Positions 7,986-15,953 of a DNA stretch of 32,001 bases are shown here, piece by piece; the first letter of the stretch is position 1, and each line of letters begins with the position of its first letter. The notes beneath the pieces were generated by a model, which saw nothing but the letters and a program-made list of their open reading frames with translations, had not been told where the DNA came from and made no database searches. The stretch is taken from assembly GCA_036720245.1 (NCBI GenBank), contig DAIMNI010000019.1, positions 1 through 32,001 on the forward strand, in the 5' to 3' direction. A program made the translations under genes and the position numbers. The DNA is from JAAZMA01 sp036720245 (lineage in GTDB: Bacteria; Bacillota; Clostridia; Tissierellales; Tepidimicrobiaceae).

Positions 7986-8933
7986 ATGGGAATATCAGGA
8001 ACATTATTTTTATTTGTTTTAGGTTTAATAATGACTATAAAAGGTGGAGATTGGTTTGTTGATGCCTCTATATGGATAGCAGAGAGGACGGGCATATCCT
8101 CTGGAATTATAGCCGCTACTATTGTCAGTGTTGCCACAACTTTACCTGAGCTTTTTGTATCTACAGTGGCTAGTAATGAGGGCTTTTCTGAGATGGCAGT
8201 TGGTAATGCACTAGGTTCTTATACCTGTAATATTGCATTTATTATAGGTTTATGTGCATTAATAAAACCAATAGAAATAAAGGATAATTTTTTTGGTATA
8301 AAGGCAGTAATGATGTTAACCAATCTGTTTATTTTTTTTATATTTTCAAAGGATGGAATAATTGACAATAGGGAAGGCTATTTTCTATTGATTTCAATAA
8401 TACCATTTATAATAATCAATATATTTGAGTACAAGCAAGGTAATAGGGACAAAAATAAAAGAAAGAAAAATACTATTAGTAAAAAGGGCATAGCCCTAAA
8501 TGGTATAAAATTTATTATAGGAGGTGCCTTGATAATATATGGTGCCCATATACTGGTAGATACAGGCGTAGAAATAGCAAATATTCTTAGAATTCCAAAG
8601 CAGGTAGTAAGTCTTACTCTACTTGCAGCGGGTACATCTTTGCCAGAATTAGTAACCTCTTTAATTGCTACTATTAAAAATCAACAGAGCATTTCCATAG
8701 GAAATATTTTAGGTGCAAATATATTAAATTTGTCTATAATTATGGGGGCATCTCAAGTAGTATCAGACCACGGTCTAAGAATATCCCATCAAACCTTATT
8801 TTTGGATATCCCAATAGCCTTATCCGTAGGTTTGATTTTTGCACTTACAGGATTAATAAAGGGGAAAATCAATAGATCTACAGGAATAATATTTTTAGGG
8901 ATTTATATCATATATCTTTTAATCCTTTTTTAA
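7986..8933 (+). CDS. Calcium/sodium antiporter (CaCA family, YrbG type)
   Basis: A 315-residue cation exchanger with the two inverted alpha repeats of the CaCA superfamily: SVATTLPELFVSTVAS with GNALGSYTCNIAF in the first half, and AAGTSLPELVTSLIAT with GNILGANILNLSI in the second. About ten hydrophobic helices are separated by a basic cytoplasmic loop (NRDKNKRKKN). It would exchange Na+ or K+ for Ca2+ across the cytoplasmic membrane. A strong AAGGGGAGAG ribosome binding site precedes ATG 7986. The downstream cyclodeaminase gene begins 73 bases later and may be on the same transcript. Confidence 0.93.
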   Translation: MGISGTLFLFVLGLIMTIKGGDWFVDASIWIAERTGISSGIIAATIVSVATTLPELFVSTVASNEGFSEMAVGNALGSYTCNIAFIIGLCALIKPIEIKDNFFGIKAVMMLTNLFIFFIFSKDGIIDNREGYFLLISIIPFIIINIFEYKQGNRDKNKRKKNTISKKGIALNGIKFIIGGALIIYGAHILVDTGVEIANILRIPKQVVSLTLLAAGTSLPELVTSLIATIKNQQSISIGNILGANILNLSIIMGASQVVSDHGLRISHQTLFLDIPIALSVGLIFALTGLIKGKINRSTGIIFLGIYIIYLLILF

Positions 8934-9006
8934 TTTGAAAAACCTAAGCATCTATAATATAATTAAAGAAGATAAAACATACAAAATACTTAATGGTGGT
9001 GATGAA

Positions 9007-9645
9007 ATGTTTATAGACAAAAGTGTAAAGGATTATGTAGTTCAGGTACAATCTGGAGAACCAACTCCAGGAGGGGGAAGTGTAGCAGCATTAGCAGGGA
9101 GCCTAGGAGCAGCACTGACATCTATGGTTGGTAATTTGACATTTGGGAAAAAGGCCTATGAAGGATTAGATGATAAAACTAAAACTGAAATGGAAGACGC
9201 TTTTAATGAAGTACAAAAAAGTGTTGAAAAGTTAAATCATATAGTGGATGAAGATACAAAGGCCTTTGATGGAGTAATGGAAGCGTTTAAACTACCTAAG
9301 GAAACTGAAGAAGAAAAGAAAGCAAGAACAGAGGCTATTCAGGAAGGCTATAAGAAAGCATTAGAAGTTCCCCTAGAATGTGCAGAAGAATGTTATAGAG
9401 TATTAGAATTACAAAATGTATTTGCCCATAATGGAAATATAAATGCAATTACCGATATAGGTGTTGGAGCATTGCTTGCAGCTACTGGCTTAGAAGGTGC
9501 AATTTTAAATGTAAAGATAAATTTAAAATCAATAAAGGATGAAGAATATAGAAAATCCATAGGGGAAAAAGTAGATAAACTTTTACAAGAAGGAAGTCAA
9601 TTAAAAGAAGAATTGATGAAAATTGTATATACTAGATTGGGATAA
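9007..9645 (+). CDS. Formiminotetrahydrofolate cyclodeaminase-like (FchA family)
   Basis: A 212-residue all-helical protein of the cyclodeaminase/cyclohydrolase (FTCD_C, FchA) family. The Gly-rich loop SGEPTPGGGSVAALAGSLGA at the N terminus and the later NINAITDIGVGALLAATGLEGA segment, with NVKINL, are typical. It converts 5-formimino-THF to methenyl-THF, as used in purine or histidine fermentation. The frame is open further upstream, but ATG 9007 has a GGTGGTGA ribosome binding site and gives the family length. No hutG/hutH or glycine-reductase genes adjoin it, so the pathway context is not visible here. Confidence 0.92.
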   Translation: MFIDKSVKDYVVQVQSGEPTPGGGSVAALAGSLGAALTSMVGNLTFGKKAYEGLDDKTKTEMEDAFNEVQKSVEKLNHIVDEDTKAFDGVMEAFKLPKETEEEKKARTEAIQEGYKKALEVPLECAEECYRVLELQNVFAHNGNINAITDIGVGALLAATGLEGAILNVKINLKSIKDEEYRKSIGEKVDKLLQEGSQLKEELMKIVYTRLG

Positions 9646-9673
9646 AAAAAAGCTCTTTTAAGAGCTTTTTTTT
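9646..9673 (+). terminator. Rho-independent terminator after the cyclodeaminase gene
   Basis: AGCTCT pairs with AGAGCT around a TTTA loop, extended by A/T pairs, followed by an uninterrupted T run. It starts directly after the stop codon. Confidence 0.9.
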
Positions 9674-9702
9674 TAGTCAAAATCCACTCTATATGGTATA
9701 AT
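9674..9702 (+). promoter_or_regulatory. Extended -10 promoter for the cysteine-desulfurase-like gene
   Basis: TATAAT at 9697-9702 is preceded by TGG (extended -10); a weak -35 (TAGTCA) is at 9674-9679 with a 17-base spacer. It follows the terminator above and precedes the GGAGGTG ribosome binding site at 9714. Confidence 0.7.
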
Positions 9703-9728
9703 TAATTTATATTGGAGGTGGTAGGTAG

Positions 9729-10871
9729 ATGATATATTTTGATAATGCTGCGACTTCTTTTCCTAAGCCAAATATAGTTTATGATTCGATTATGCGGGCT
9801 ATGAAGGAATATGGTGCTAATCCAGGTAGATCAGGTCATAAATTGGCATTAAAATTAGGTAGAGAAATATACGAAACTAGAGAATTAATTGCCAAACTAT
9901 TTAATATAGATAATCCAATGAATGTAATTTACACATTTAACTGCACTGATAGCTTAAATTTAGGGATTAAAGGTATATTAAACAAAGGGGATCATGTAAT
10001 TACTACATCTATGGAGCATAATTCGGTGTTAAGGCCTTTGAAAGCTTTAGAGAAGGATGGAGTAGAAATTACTATTGTCAATGGAGATTTTGCAGGTAGG
10101 ATCAATCCAAAGGATATAGAAGAAAGTATAAAAGAAAATACAAAACTAATTGTAACAACCCATATTTCGAATCTAACAGGAACCATAATGCCTATAGAAG
10201 AAATAGGGGAAATTGCTAAGAAAAACAATATATATTATTTAGTAGATGCAGCTCAATCTGCTGGAGTTTATAATATAGATGTTAAGAAAATGCATATAGA
10301 TTTATTGGCCTTTCCTGGGCATAAAGGATTATTAGGGCCCCAAGGAACGGGAGCCCTATATATTGGGGATAATATAGATTTAAGGGAAATGAAACAAGGA
10401 GGAACCGGGAGTGCATCTCATTTACTAGAACAACCAGATGTAAATCCAGATAGATACGAATCAGGTACTCCAAATGGGCCAGGCATTGTGGGTCTTGGTA
10501 CAGGCATCAAATATATTTTGGATGAGGGTATAGATAATATTAGAAAATATGAAGAAAAATTAACGGAATATTTTATTGAAGAACTAAAAAAAATTGACGG
10601 TATTAAGATTTATGGGCCTTTAAATGCTAAAGAACAGGCAGCTGTAGTTTCTATTAATATCAAAGATGAAGATTCCTCTGAAATAAGTTATATACTAGAT
10701 GAATACTATAACATAGCAGTAAGGCCAGGGCTTCATTGTGCACCTATGGCTCATAAAACCATAGGAACTTTTGAACAGGGAGTAGTAAGATTTAGTTTTG
10801 GGGTATTTAATACTTTCGATGAAATTGAACTAGGTATAAAAGCTCTTAAGGAAATATCTAAAGAAGTGTAA
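9729..10871 (+). CDS. Class V aminotransferase / cysteine desulfurase family protein
   Basis: A 380-residue PLP enzyme with the SufS/CsdA-like fold. The start YFDNAATSFPKP, the SMEHNSVLRPL segment, the PLP aspartate in VDAAQSAGV, the PLP lysine in FPGHKGLLGPQGTG and the active-site cysteine in RPGLHCAPMAH are all present. It resembles the small cysteine desulfurase-like family common in Clostridia. It would mobilise sulfur (or selenium) from cysteine/selenocysteine; without a scaffold or selD neighbour the acceptor is unknown. ATG 9729 follows a GGAGGTG ribosome binding site. It is followed after about 13 bases by the DUF4446 gene. Confidence 0.93.
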   Translation: MIYFDNAATSFPKPNIVYDSIMRAMKEYGANPGRSGHKLALKLGREIYETRELIAKLFNIDNPMNVIYTFNCTDSLNLGIKGILNKGDHVITTSMEHNSVLRPLKALEKDGVEITIVNGDFAGRINPKDIEESIKENTKLIVTTHISNLTGTIMPIEEIGEIAKKNNIYYLVDAAQSAGVYNIDVKKMHIDLLAFPGHKGLLGPQGTGALYIGDNIDLREMKQGGTGSASHLLEQPDVNPDRYESGTPNGPGIVGLGTGIKYILDEGIDNIRKYEEKLTEYFIEELKKIDGIKIYGPLNAKEQAAVVSINIKDEDSSEISYILDEYYNIAVRPGLHCAPMAHKTIGTFEQGVVRFSFGVFNTFDEIELGIKALKEISKEV

Positions 10872-10884
10872 GGAGGAAAAGTTG

Positions 10885-11403
10885 ATGGAGCATATTAGCA
10901 AAATTATTGAAATATATTATATTGAAATAGTTTTGGGATTATCTGTAGTTTTTTTACTATTATTGGCCTTTTATATAATAGCAGAAATAAGGATTTCTAA
11001 ATTAAGGGATAGGTACGATAAGTTGACTAATGGCATAGATGGGGTAAATATAGAAGAAATTCTTCTAAAGAATGGGGAAGAATTAAATAAAGTGCAGGAA
11101 GATATTCAGAATATAAATAGGAAGTTAAAGAAATTAGATACAAAATTAGGATTTGCAATACAAAAAGTGGGCTTTATTAGATATAATGCCTTTGCTGATA
11201 TGGGTTCTGAACTAAGTTTTTCTATAGCTTTTCTAGACGAATTCCTAAATGGTTTTGTTTTAACCAGTATTTATGGAAGAGAACAATCCATCGCCTATGC
11301 AAAACCTCTAAAAGATGGTAAATCTGCATATTCTCTTTCAACAGAGGAAATACAGGCAATTGATAGGGCAATTAAAGGCGAAGCTTATGCCAATTCTATA
11401 TAA
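10885..11403 (+). CDS. DUF4446 membrane-anchored protein
   Basis: A 172-residue protein with one N-terminal helix (about residues 12-32), a coiled-coil-like charged segment (about 55-95) and a compact C-terminal domain with KVGFIRYNAFADMGSELSFSIAFLD and GREQSIAYAKPL, the signature of DUF4446. Such proteins are commonly found close to parB in Clostridia, fitting this locus. ATG 10885 is taken over TTG 10882 because AGGAGG is better spaced. No molecular function is known. Confidence 0.88.
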   Translation: MEHISKIIEIYYIEIVLGLSVVFLLLLAFYIIAEIRISKLRDRYDKLTNGIDGVNIEEILLKNGEELNKVQEDIQNINRKLKKLDTKLGFAIQKVGFIRYNAFADMGSELSFSIAFLDEFLNGFVLTSIYGREQSIAYAKPLKDGKSAYSLSTEEIQAIDRAIKGEAYANSI

Positions 11404-11414
11404 ACAGTATTTTG

Positions 11415-11446
11415 CTAAAGTAGCTAGATTGCTACTTTAGTTTTTT
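11415..11446 (+). terminator. Terminator after the DUF4446 gene, overlapping yyaC
   Basis: CTAAAGTAGC pairs perfectly with GCTACTTTAG (10 bp, 6-base loop) and is followed by TTTTTT. The right arm and T-run also encode the last codons of yyaC on the opposite strand. Confidence 0.88.
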
Positions 11447-12019
11447 ATTTAGTTCAGTATTATTTAATTTTAAAAATGTCCTATCTATGCCCTTGGCTAT
11501 GGTTTCAGCCATATTCATTACCAAACTTAGTCGAGTGTTTTGAAGCACCATATATTCCATTAGTCCTCCTACATTAACTATGCCAGTGATGCTTATATCC
11601 CCAACTGCAGGGAGATTTTTATTGACCCCTAGTCCAGGTTTTAATGGGCCATTTTTTATTATAATTTGTCCTATATTGTTAAAATCACCTAAGGATGCAT
11701 CAATAGCCAAAATAAAGGCATTGGGGTGAGAATATTCTATTTTTTGAAGGGTTTCCACTAAATTTTTTGCATGAACTGGTTCATCTAGGGTTCCTATTAT
11801 ATGGACATTATTGTATTTAAACACATAGGAGTTTAATTTATAGCCTACCAATGGACCTAGGGAATCCCCAGTTGATCTATCAGTACCAATACATAAAATC
11901 ACTATTTCATCGTAATTATCTAAATTTAATACTAAACATTCAAGTAAAAGATTGGAGAGTTCCATAATTGCAAAGGGGCATTCGGAATCAATATAAATTT
12001 TATTCAGGCAGCTTTCCAT
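11432..12019 (-). CDS. yyaC: Spore protease YyaC family (HybD/GPR-like fold)
   Basis: A 195-residue sporulation-associated protein of the YyaC family, related in fold to the GPR and HybD peptidases. Diagnostic segments are ILCIGTDRSTGDSLGPLVG, ILAIDASLG and PGLGVNKNLPAVGDISITGIVNVGG. A GGGAGGT ribosome binding site precedes ATG 12019 on the - strand. In Bacillus the gene lies next to parB, and here it is convergent with the DUF4446 gene, a common arrangement in spore-formers. The presence supports a sporulating host. Catalysis has not been demonstrated for all members. Confidence 0.93.
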   Translation of the reverse strand: MESCLNKIYIDSECPFAIMELSNLLLECLVLNLDNYDEIVILCIGTDRSTGDSLGPLVGYKLNSYVFKYNNVHIIGTLDEPVHAKNLVETLQKIEYSHPNAFILAIDASLGDFNNIGQIIIKNGPLKPGLGVNKNLPAVGDISITGIVNVGGLMEYMVLQNTRLSLVMNMAETIAKGIDRTFLKLNNTELNKKLK

Positions 12020-12251
12020 ATTAGACCTCCCTAAAATTTTATTACTCTATATTATGGGAAATATTGCTTTAATAGAAGTATTTCCCTAATTTAATTAATA
12101 ATGAGTTGAATTTATTAAGAAATCTTAATAATTATAAATTTATAGTTAAATATGCTTAGCTTAGATACTTTGTATATTGGAATTACAAAGGTTCTAAAAT
12201 TAGAATATTAACTTTTTTTGTGAATATAATATAGGTAGACAGGCCTAAACG

Positions 12252-12279
12252 TTGAAAAATAATTTGCCTATGTTATAAT
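12252..12279 (+). promoter_or_regulatory. Sigma-A type promoter for the M23 peptidase gene
   Basis: TTGAAA at 12252-12257, a 16-base spacer, and TATAAT at 12274-12279 preceded by TGT (extended -10). Confidence 0.82.
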
Positions 12280-12291
12280 ACTTTTATAATT

Positions 12292-12308
12292 GTTACAAAA
12301 TAATTACA
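12292..12308 (-). promoter_or_regulatory. Candidate WalR box, M23 peptidase leader
   Basis: Read on the - strand this is TGTAAT-TATTT-TGTAAC, a full match to the published tandem WalR consensus TGT(A/T)A(A/T/C)-N5-repeat. It lies just downstream of the expected start site of the promoter at 12252, a position more compatible with repression than activation. Binding is inferred. Confidence 0.55.
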
Positions 12309-12371
12309 AAACTGTTTGCTGGCTTAATCTAAATTTTGATTAGGCTAATTTAGAACAGGGAGGTCAATATT

Positions 12372-13808
12372 ATGGATGATCCAAGTAACTTGGATATAGG
12401 TAGTTCTATTTTACCTAAAGGAAATATTAAATTATTTGAGGCATTAAAGAAAGCCTTTACCAACAAAGATAATCATAAAAAATTTCTAATAGGTATATTA
12501 ATAGCTGCCATAGGGATTCTATCCTTTGTAGCCTATAAAATAAATGAGATAAATACTAGGGCCTTTATAGTGTATTTTGGAGATGAAGAAATAGGAATAG
12601 TTAGGGAACAAGAAGAGGTTCTAAACATATTAGGAAATGTAAAAAAAGAATTATCTACTACATACAATATGGACATAGTTTTAAAGAAGGATTTAAAATT
12701 TGAGGATACCCATGCAAAGGATGGACAATTAGCATTATCAAATGATTTGGAAGAAAGTATTAAATCTAAGATTAAGTTTTTAGTAAGTGGTTATGTAATA
12801 TTAGTAGATAATGAAGAAATAGGTGCTGTTAAATCATCTAAGGAAGCAGAAGAAATATTAGAAGTTCTAAAGGAACCCTATTTAAGTGAAGGAACTGATA
12901 ATATGGAAATACAAGAGATTAAATTTGTAGAAGATGTACAAATTGAAAAAAGAGAAATTCCTATAAATAAAATAAAGGATAGTCAAGAATTATTAGAATA
13001 TATTCAAACAGGTACAGAAGAAATTAAAACCCATACGGTAGAGGTTGGGGAGAGCCTTTGGACCATAGCTAAAATTTATGATATGGATGTGGAGGATTTA
13101 ATAGACGCAAATCTGGATATCAATCCAGAAAAGCTACAAATTGGCGATGAGGTAAAACTATTAGTACCAAAGTCTATGATAACTGTGGCTACTATAGAAG
13201 AAATTAGATATAGAGAAAAAGTTAATTACGAAGTGGAAATAGAAGAAGACAAAAATATGTATAAAACTGAAAAGAAAGTAAAGGTAAAAGGCTCACCAGG
13301 AGAAAATGAGGTAGTAGCCAAAGTATTAAAACATAATGGTATAGTAGTAGAAAAGGAAATCGTAGAGGAAACAGTAATAGAGGAGGCTGTAACCGAAGTA
13401 GTAGTAAAGGGAACCAAGGAAGTCCCTAAAACTGTAGCCACTGGTGCATTTTTAATGCCAACCCGTGGAAGAATATCCTCTCGCTATGGTATGAGAAATG
13501 GTAGAATGCACAGGGGCTTAGATATTGCTGCACCAACTGGCACGGCTATTAAAGCAGCAGATGGGGGTAAGGTAATATTTACTGGTAGAAAAGGTAATTT
13601 TGGCAATTTAGTTGAAATAGATCATGGTAATGGCTATGTAACAAGATATGCCCATTGTAGCTCTATAAATGTAAAAACTGGAGAAAAGGTATATAAAGGG
13701 CAGGTAATTGCCAAGGTAGGCAGTACTGGTAGATCTACTGGCCCACATTTACATTTTGAAGTACTTAAAAATGGAAGAAATCAAAATCCATCAGGACATG
13801 TAAGATAA
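12372..13808 (+). CDS. Membrane-anchored M23 metallopeptidase with LysM and G5 domains
   Basis: A 478-residue cell-wall hydrolase. One transmembrane segment (about residues 37-54) is followed by two related repeats (each with an EEIG(I/A)V motif), a LysM domain (about 220-267, VEVGESLWTIAKIYDMDVEDL), a G5 domain (about 268-350) and a C-terminal M23 endopeptidase. Zinc ligands are visible: HRGLD (His380, Asp384) and HLHF (His459, His461). It is expected to bind peptidoglycan and cleave peptide cross-links outside the membrane. GGGAGGT precedes ATG 12372. A strong promoter and a WalR-box match upstream suggest control by the WalRK system encoded 5 kb away. Confidence 0.93.
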   Translation: MDDPSNLDIGSSILPKGNIKLFEALKKAFTNKDNHKKFLIGILIAAIGILSFVAYKINEINTRAFIVYFGDEEIGIVREQEEVLNILGNVKKELSTTYNMDIVLKKDLKFEDTHAKDGQLALSNDLEESIKSKIKFLVSGYVILVDNEEIGAVKSSKEAEEILEVLKEPYLSEGTDNMEIQEIKFVEDVQIEKREIPINKIKDSQELLEYIQTGTEEIKTHTVEVGESLWTIAKIYDMDVEDLIDANLDINPEKLQIGDEVKLLVPKSMITVATIEEIRYREKVNYEVEIEEDKNMYKTEKKVKVKGSPGENEVVAKVLKHNGIVVEKEIVEETVIEEAVTEVVVKGTKEVPKTVATGAFLMPTRGRISSRYGMRNGRMHRGLDIAAPTGTAIKAADGGKVIFTGRKGNFGNLVEIDHGNGYVTRYAHCSSINVKTGEKVYKGQVIAKVGSTGRSTGPHLHFEVLKNGRNQNPSGHVR

Positions 13809-13835
13809 GAGGAAATAATACTTCCTCTTTTTTTT
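13807..13835 (+). terminator. Terminator after the M23 peptidase gene
   Basis: AAGAGGAA pairs with TTCCTCTT (8 bp, 7-base loop) followed by six more T residues; it begins in the stop codon. Confidence 0.88.
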
Positions 13836-13845
13836 ATTGGGAATT

Positions 13846-13872
13846 ATGGCAAGGGGACGTTTTGTTTGCCAT
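13846..13872. repeat. REP-like hairpin, copy A
   Basis: ATGGCAA and TTGCCAT form a 7-bp stem around the 13-base loop GGGGACGTTTTGT. Bases 13847-13871 (25 bases) recur exactly, in inverted orientation, at 15961-15985. A third, diverged copy with the GGGGACG loop is at 28264-28292. Confidence 0.85.
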
Positions 13873-13955
13873 CTTTTTCAAATTAGGAATAGTTAATCAT
13901 TGTTTTTTAAGATATAATAAAGATAAAATATAATAAATTATAAGGAGCGATAGAA

Positions 13956-14213
13956 ATGGAAAAAATAATTGTATTTGGAAGTAAACATTGACCAGATTGT
14001 GAACCAGTGAAAGAGTATCTTTCAAAAAACAATATTAATTATGCATATTTAGATATTAGTGAAGATATGTTTAATTTAAAGAAGTTTTTAAGCTATAGAG
14101 ATAATTATAAAGAATTTGACGAAATCAAAAAGGCAGGTAGAGTAGGGCTACCTTGTATAGTCGTAAATGATGGGGAACAAATTATTTTTGACTATAACGA
14201 ATTGAAATTATAA
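13956..14213 (+). CDS. Glutaredoxin-like selenoprotein (in-frame TGA = selenocysteine)
   Basis: An 85-residue thioredoxin-fold protein in which codon 12 (13989-13991) is TGA. Reading it as selenocysteine gives MEKIIVFGSKHUPDCEPVKE, i.e. the redox motif U-P-D-C in place of the glutaredoxin C-P-x-C. The frame continues without interruption, through KKFLSYRD and the cis-Pro loop VGLPCIVV, to TAA at 14211. AAGGAG at 13942-13947 is ideally spaced before ATG 13956, so the reading frame really begins upstream of the TGA. A SECIS-like hairpin lies 17 bases downstream of the TGA. Standard gene calling would start at GTG 14007 and lose the active site. Likely a thiol/selenol oxidoreductase. The alternative, a nonsense mutation, would not explain the retained downstream frame and hairpin. 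Confidence 0.88.
14008..14024 (+). promoter_or_regulatory. Candidate bacterial SECIS hairpin
   Basis: TGAAAGA and TCTTTCA form a perfect 7-bp stem with the loop GTA. The loop G is 24 bases past the TGA at 13989-13991, within the range reported for bacterial SECIS elements, and a GU at the loop start is the feature contacted by SelB in E. coli. It lies inside the coding sequence, as bacterial SECIS elements do. Confidence 0.75.
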
Positions 14214-14229
14214 TTGAAGAAGTGGATAA

Positions 14230-15423
14230 ATGGCTAAAGTAATTAGGAAAATCTTATTTGGAGATTTGTTTAATACCTTAGAATATGAGGAATACTTTTC
14301 AGAAATGTCTAGGAATGGCCTCCATTTAAAAAAAATAGGCAGATGCTTTGCCTATTTTGAGGAGGGGGAGCCTAATTATTTAAATTATAAAATTGATATT
14401 GTAAATAAAGATGAGGAGAAAAAGGAAATAAGAATTAGACAATATAAAAGAAGGGGTTGGGATTTTATAAGTGAAAGATATAATTTTTTAGTATTTTCCT
14501 CACCACTAAATTCAGGGGTAGAGGAATTATATGAAAACCCAGAAGATCAAAAACTAGAATTGGAAGACATTAAAAAAGAAATTTTTGGCGGTGGCATTAC
14601 AAGTATTATCCTTATTATAATTAGTATTTTATTATTAATCTTAATGTTATATGAAAGGACAAAATCAGAAGGAGGATTTTATCTTTTACTTACAAAGGAT
14701 GAATTAATTATTACCATTATTCTTACATTACTTCCCCTTTTCAAAGAAATGAGGCGGAAATTGAGCTTTAAAAAATTTGAAAAATCCCTAGATATAGTAG
14801 AATCCTTTAGATATGGTGGGGATTATTTACTTATGAGGAATAAATTTATTATTAGGAAAAGCATTTATTATTTTATTATTTTATTTATAATATTTTCCAT
14901 GATTTATAAAGTTTCCGAGGATAAATCTATTAATCTATCTGAGATTGAGGATATAGAAGCCTTGCCAGTAATAAGCATTAAAGATATTGAAACTATGGAT
15001 TATAGTCTAGACGAAAGTAGCTATAGGATTATAAAGGATGATATAGATTATGGTAATCACATATATAAGTCTTGGAATATCTTAATACCTGAGGAATATT
15101 CCTTAATAGAAACTGCGTTTTTTGAGGATAGTAGTCCTAGTGAATTAAATCCTAGATTAACTATAGATTATTATTTAGGGCGATTTGATAATATATCTGA
15201 AGGATTAGAAAAGGATATACGTTTTAGAGAAGAGAAAAGAGAATCTTCTACATTGTATAAAATCCAAGAAGAAGATGGATATACTTTTTATGGTCTAGAA
15301 AAAGAGGATCTTAGTATTGTAATATGTAGAAGTGGAAAGCAGATTGTTTTAGTAAAATATTATGACGGAACAGCTTCTTTAGAGGATATAGTAGAAGCTA
15401 TAATAAAAAAATTGGAGTTGTAA
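14230..15423 (+). CDS. DUF2812 membrane protein
   Basis: A 397-residue protein. The N-terminal ~110 residues match the DUF2812 pattern (EYEEYFSEMSRNGLHLKKI, then FAYFEEGEPNYLNYKID and RRGWDFISERYNFLVFSS). Three hydrophobic segments follow, at about 119-138, 153-170 and 207-224, then a soluble region of about 170 residues with acidic, Ser/Tyr-rich sequence, likely facing outside. DUF2812 genes often accompany PadR regulators, but none is present here. It starts 16 bases after the selenoprotein stop and ends 2 bases before thpR, so the three genes likely form one operon. Function unknown; the ribosome binding site is weak. Confidence 0.8.
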   Translation: MAKVIRKILFGDLFNTLEYEEYFSEMSRNGLHLKKIGRCFAYFEEGEPNYLNYKIDIVNKDEEKKEIRIRQYKRRGWDFISERYNFLVFSSPLNSGVEELYENPEDQKLELEDIKKEIFGGGITSIILIIISILLLILMLYERTKSEGGFYLLLTKDELIITIILTLLPLFKEMRRKLSFKKFEKSLDIVESFRYGGDYLLMRNKFIIRKSIYYFIILFIIFSMIYKVSEDKSINLSEIEDIEALPVISIKDIETMDYSLDESSYRIIKDDIDYGNHIYKSWNILIPEEYSLIETAFFEDSSPSELNPRLTIDYYLGRFDNISEGLEKDIRFREEKRESSTLYKIQEEDGYTFYGLEKEDLSIVICRSGKQIVLVKYYDGTASLEDIVEAIIKKLEL

Positions 15424-15425
15424 AT

Positions 15426-15944
15426 ATGAGATTATTTATAGCCATTAATTTTAGTGAAAATGAAAAAAATGCTATTGAAAACATAATCAAAAAGATAGAG
15501 AAGGATTCCCTTCAAGGTAGATTTGTTAAAAATGAGCATATGCATTTAACATTAGAATTCATTGGAGATATTCCCAATGAAAAAGTTGAAATAATAAAGG
15601 ATGCAATAGAACAAATTACTTTTGAACCCTTTACCATGAATTTATCAGAATTAGGATATTTTAAAAGAAGAGAAGGAAATATCTACTGGCTTGGAATTGA
15701 AAATAATGAGGTTTTATTTGAAGTTCAAAGAAGACTTCACGAAGACTTAATTAATAGGGGATTTAAATTAGAAAATAGACCATATAAACCTCATATAACT
15801 ATAGGTAGAAAAGTAAAGGTGAGAGAAAACTTTAATCCTGAAAACTTGAATGATGAAATTAGGGAAATAAGTATTGGGGTGGATGAAGTAGATTTGATGG
15901 AATCGGAGTTTAAAGATGGAAAATTGGTATATTCAGTTATTTAA
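15426..15944 (+). CDS. thpR: RNA 2',3'-cyclic phosphodiesterase (2H family)
   Basis: A 172-residue 2H phosphoesterase. Both catalytic HxTx motifs are present: HLTL in EHMHLTLEFIGD near residue 40, and HITI in PYKPHITIGRK near residue 120. Family members (formerly called 2'-5' RNA ligase, LigT) open 2',3'-cyclic phosphates in RNA. It starts 2 bases after the DUF2812 stop. The hairpin REP copy at 15954-15992 separates it from the convergent subtilase gene and may end both transcripts. Confidence 0.92.
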   Translation: MRLFIAINFSENEKNAIENIIKKIEKDSLQGRFVKNEHMHLTLEFIGDIPNEKVEIIKDAIEQITFEPFTMNLSELGYFKRREGNIYWLGIENNEVLFEVQRRLHEDLINRGFKLENRPYKPHITIGRKVKVRENFNPENLNDEIREISIGVDEVDLMESEFKDGKLVYSVI

Positions 15945-15953
15945 CATAATTAA

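Larger units (their letters stand above)
12020..12371. other. 352-base gap between yyaC and the M23 peptidase gene
   Basis: No gene is seen. It holds the promoter at 12252-12279, a WalR-box match at 12292-12308 and a leader hairpin with GCTTAATC (12322-12329) pairing with GATTAGGC (12338-12345, one T-G pair). The remainder is AT-rich without clear structure; the yyaC promoter should lie at its left end. Confidence 0.7.

Noticed and set aside
13226..13441. Open frame on the - strand inside the M23 peptidase gene
   Set aside because: Ser/Thr-rich antisense of Glu/Val-rich coding sequence, without a ribosome binding site; a shadow of the real gene.
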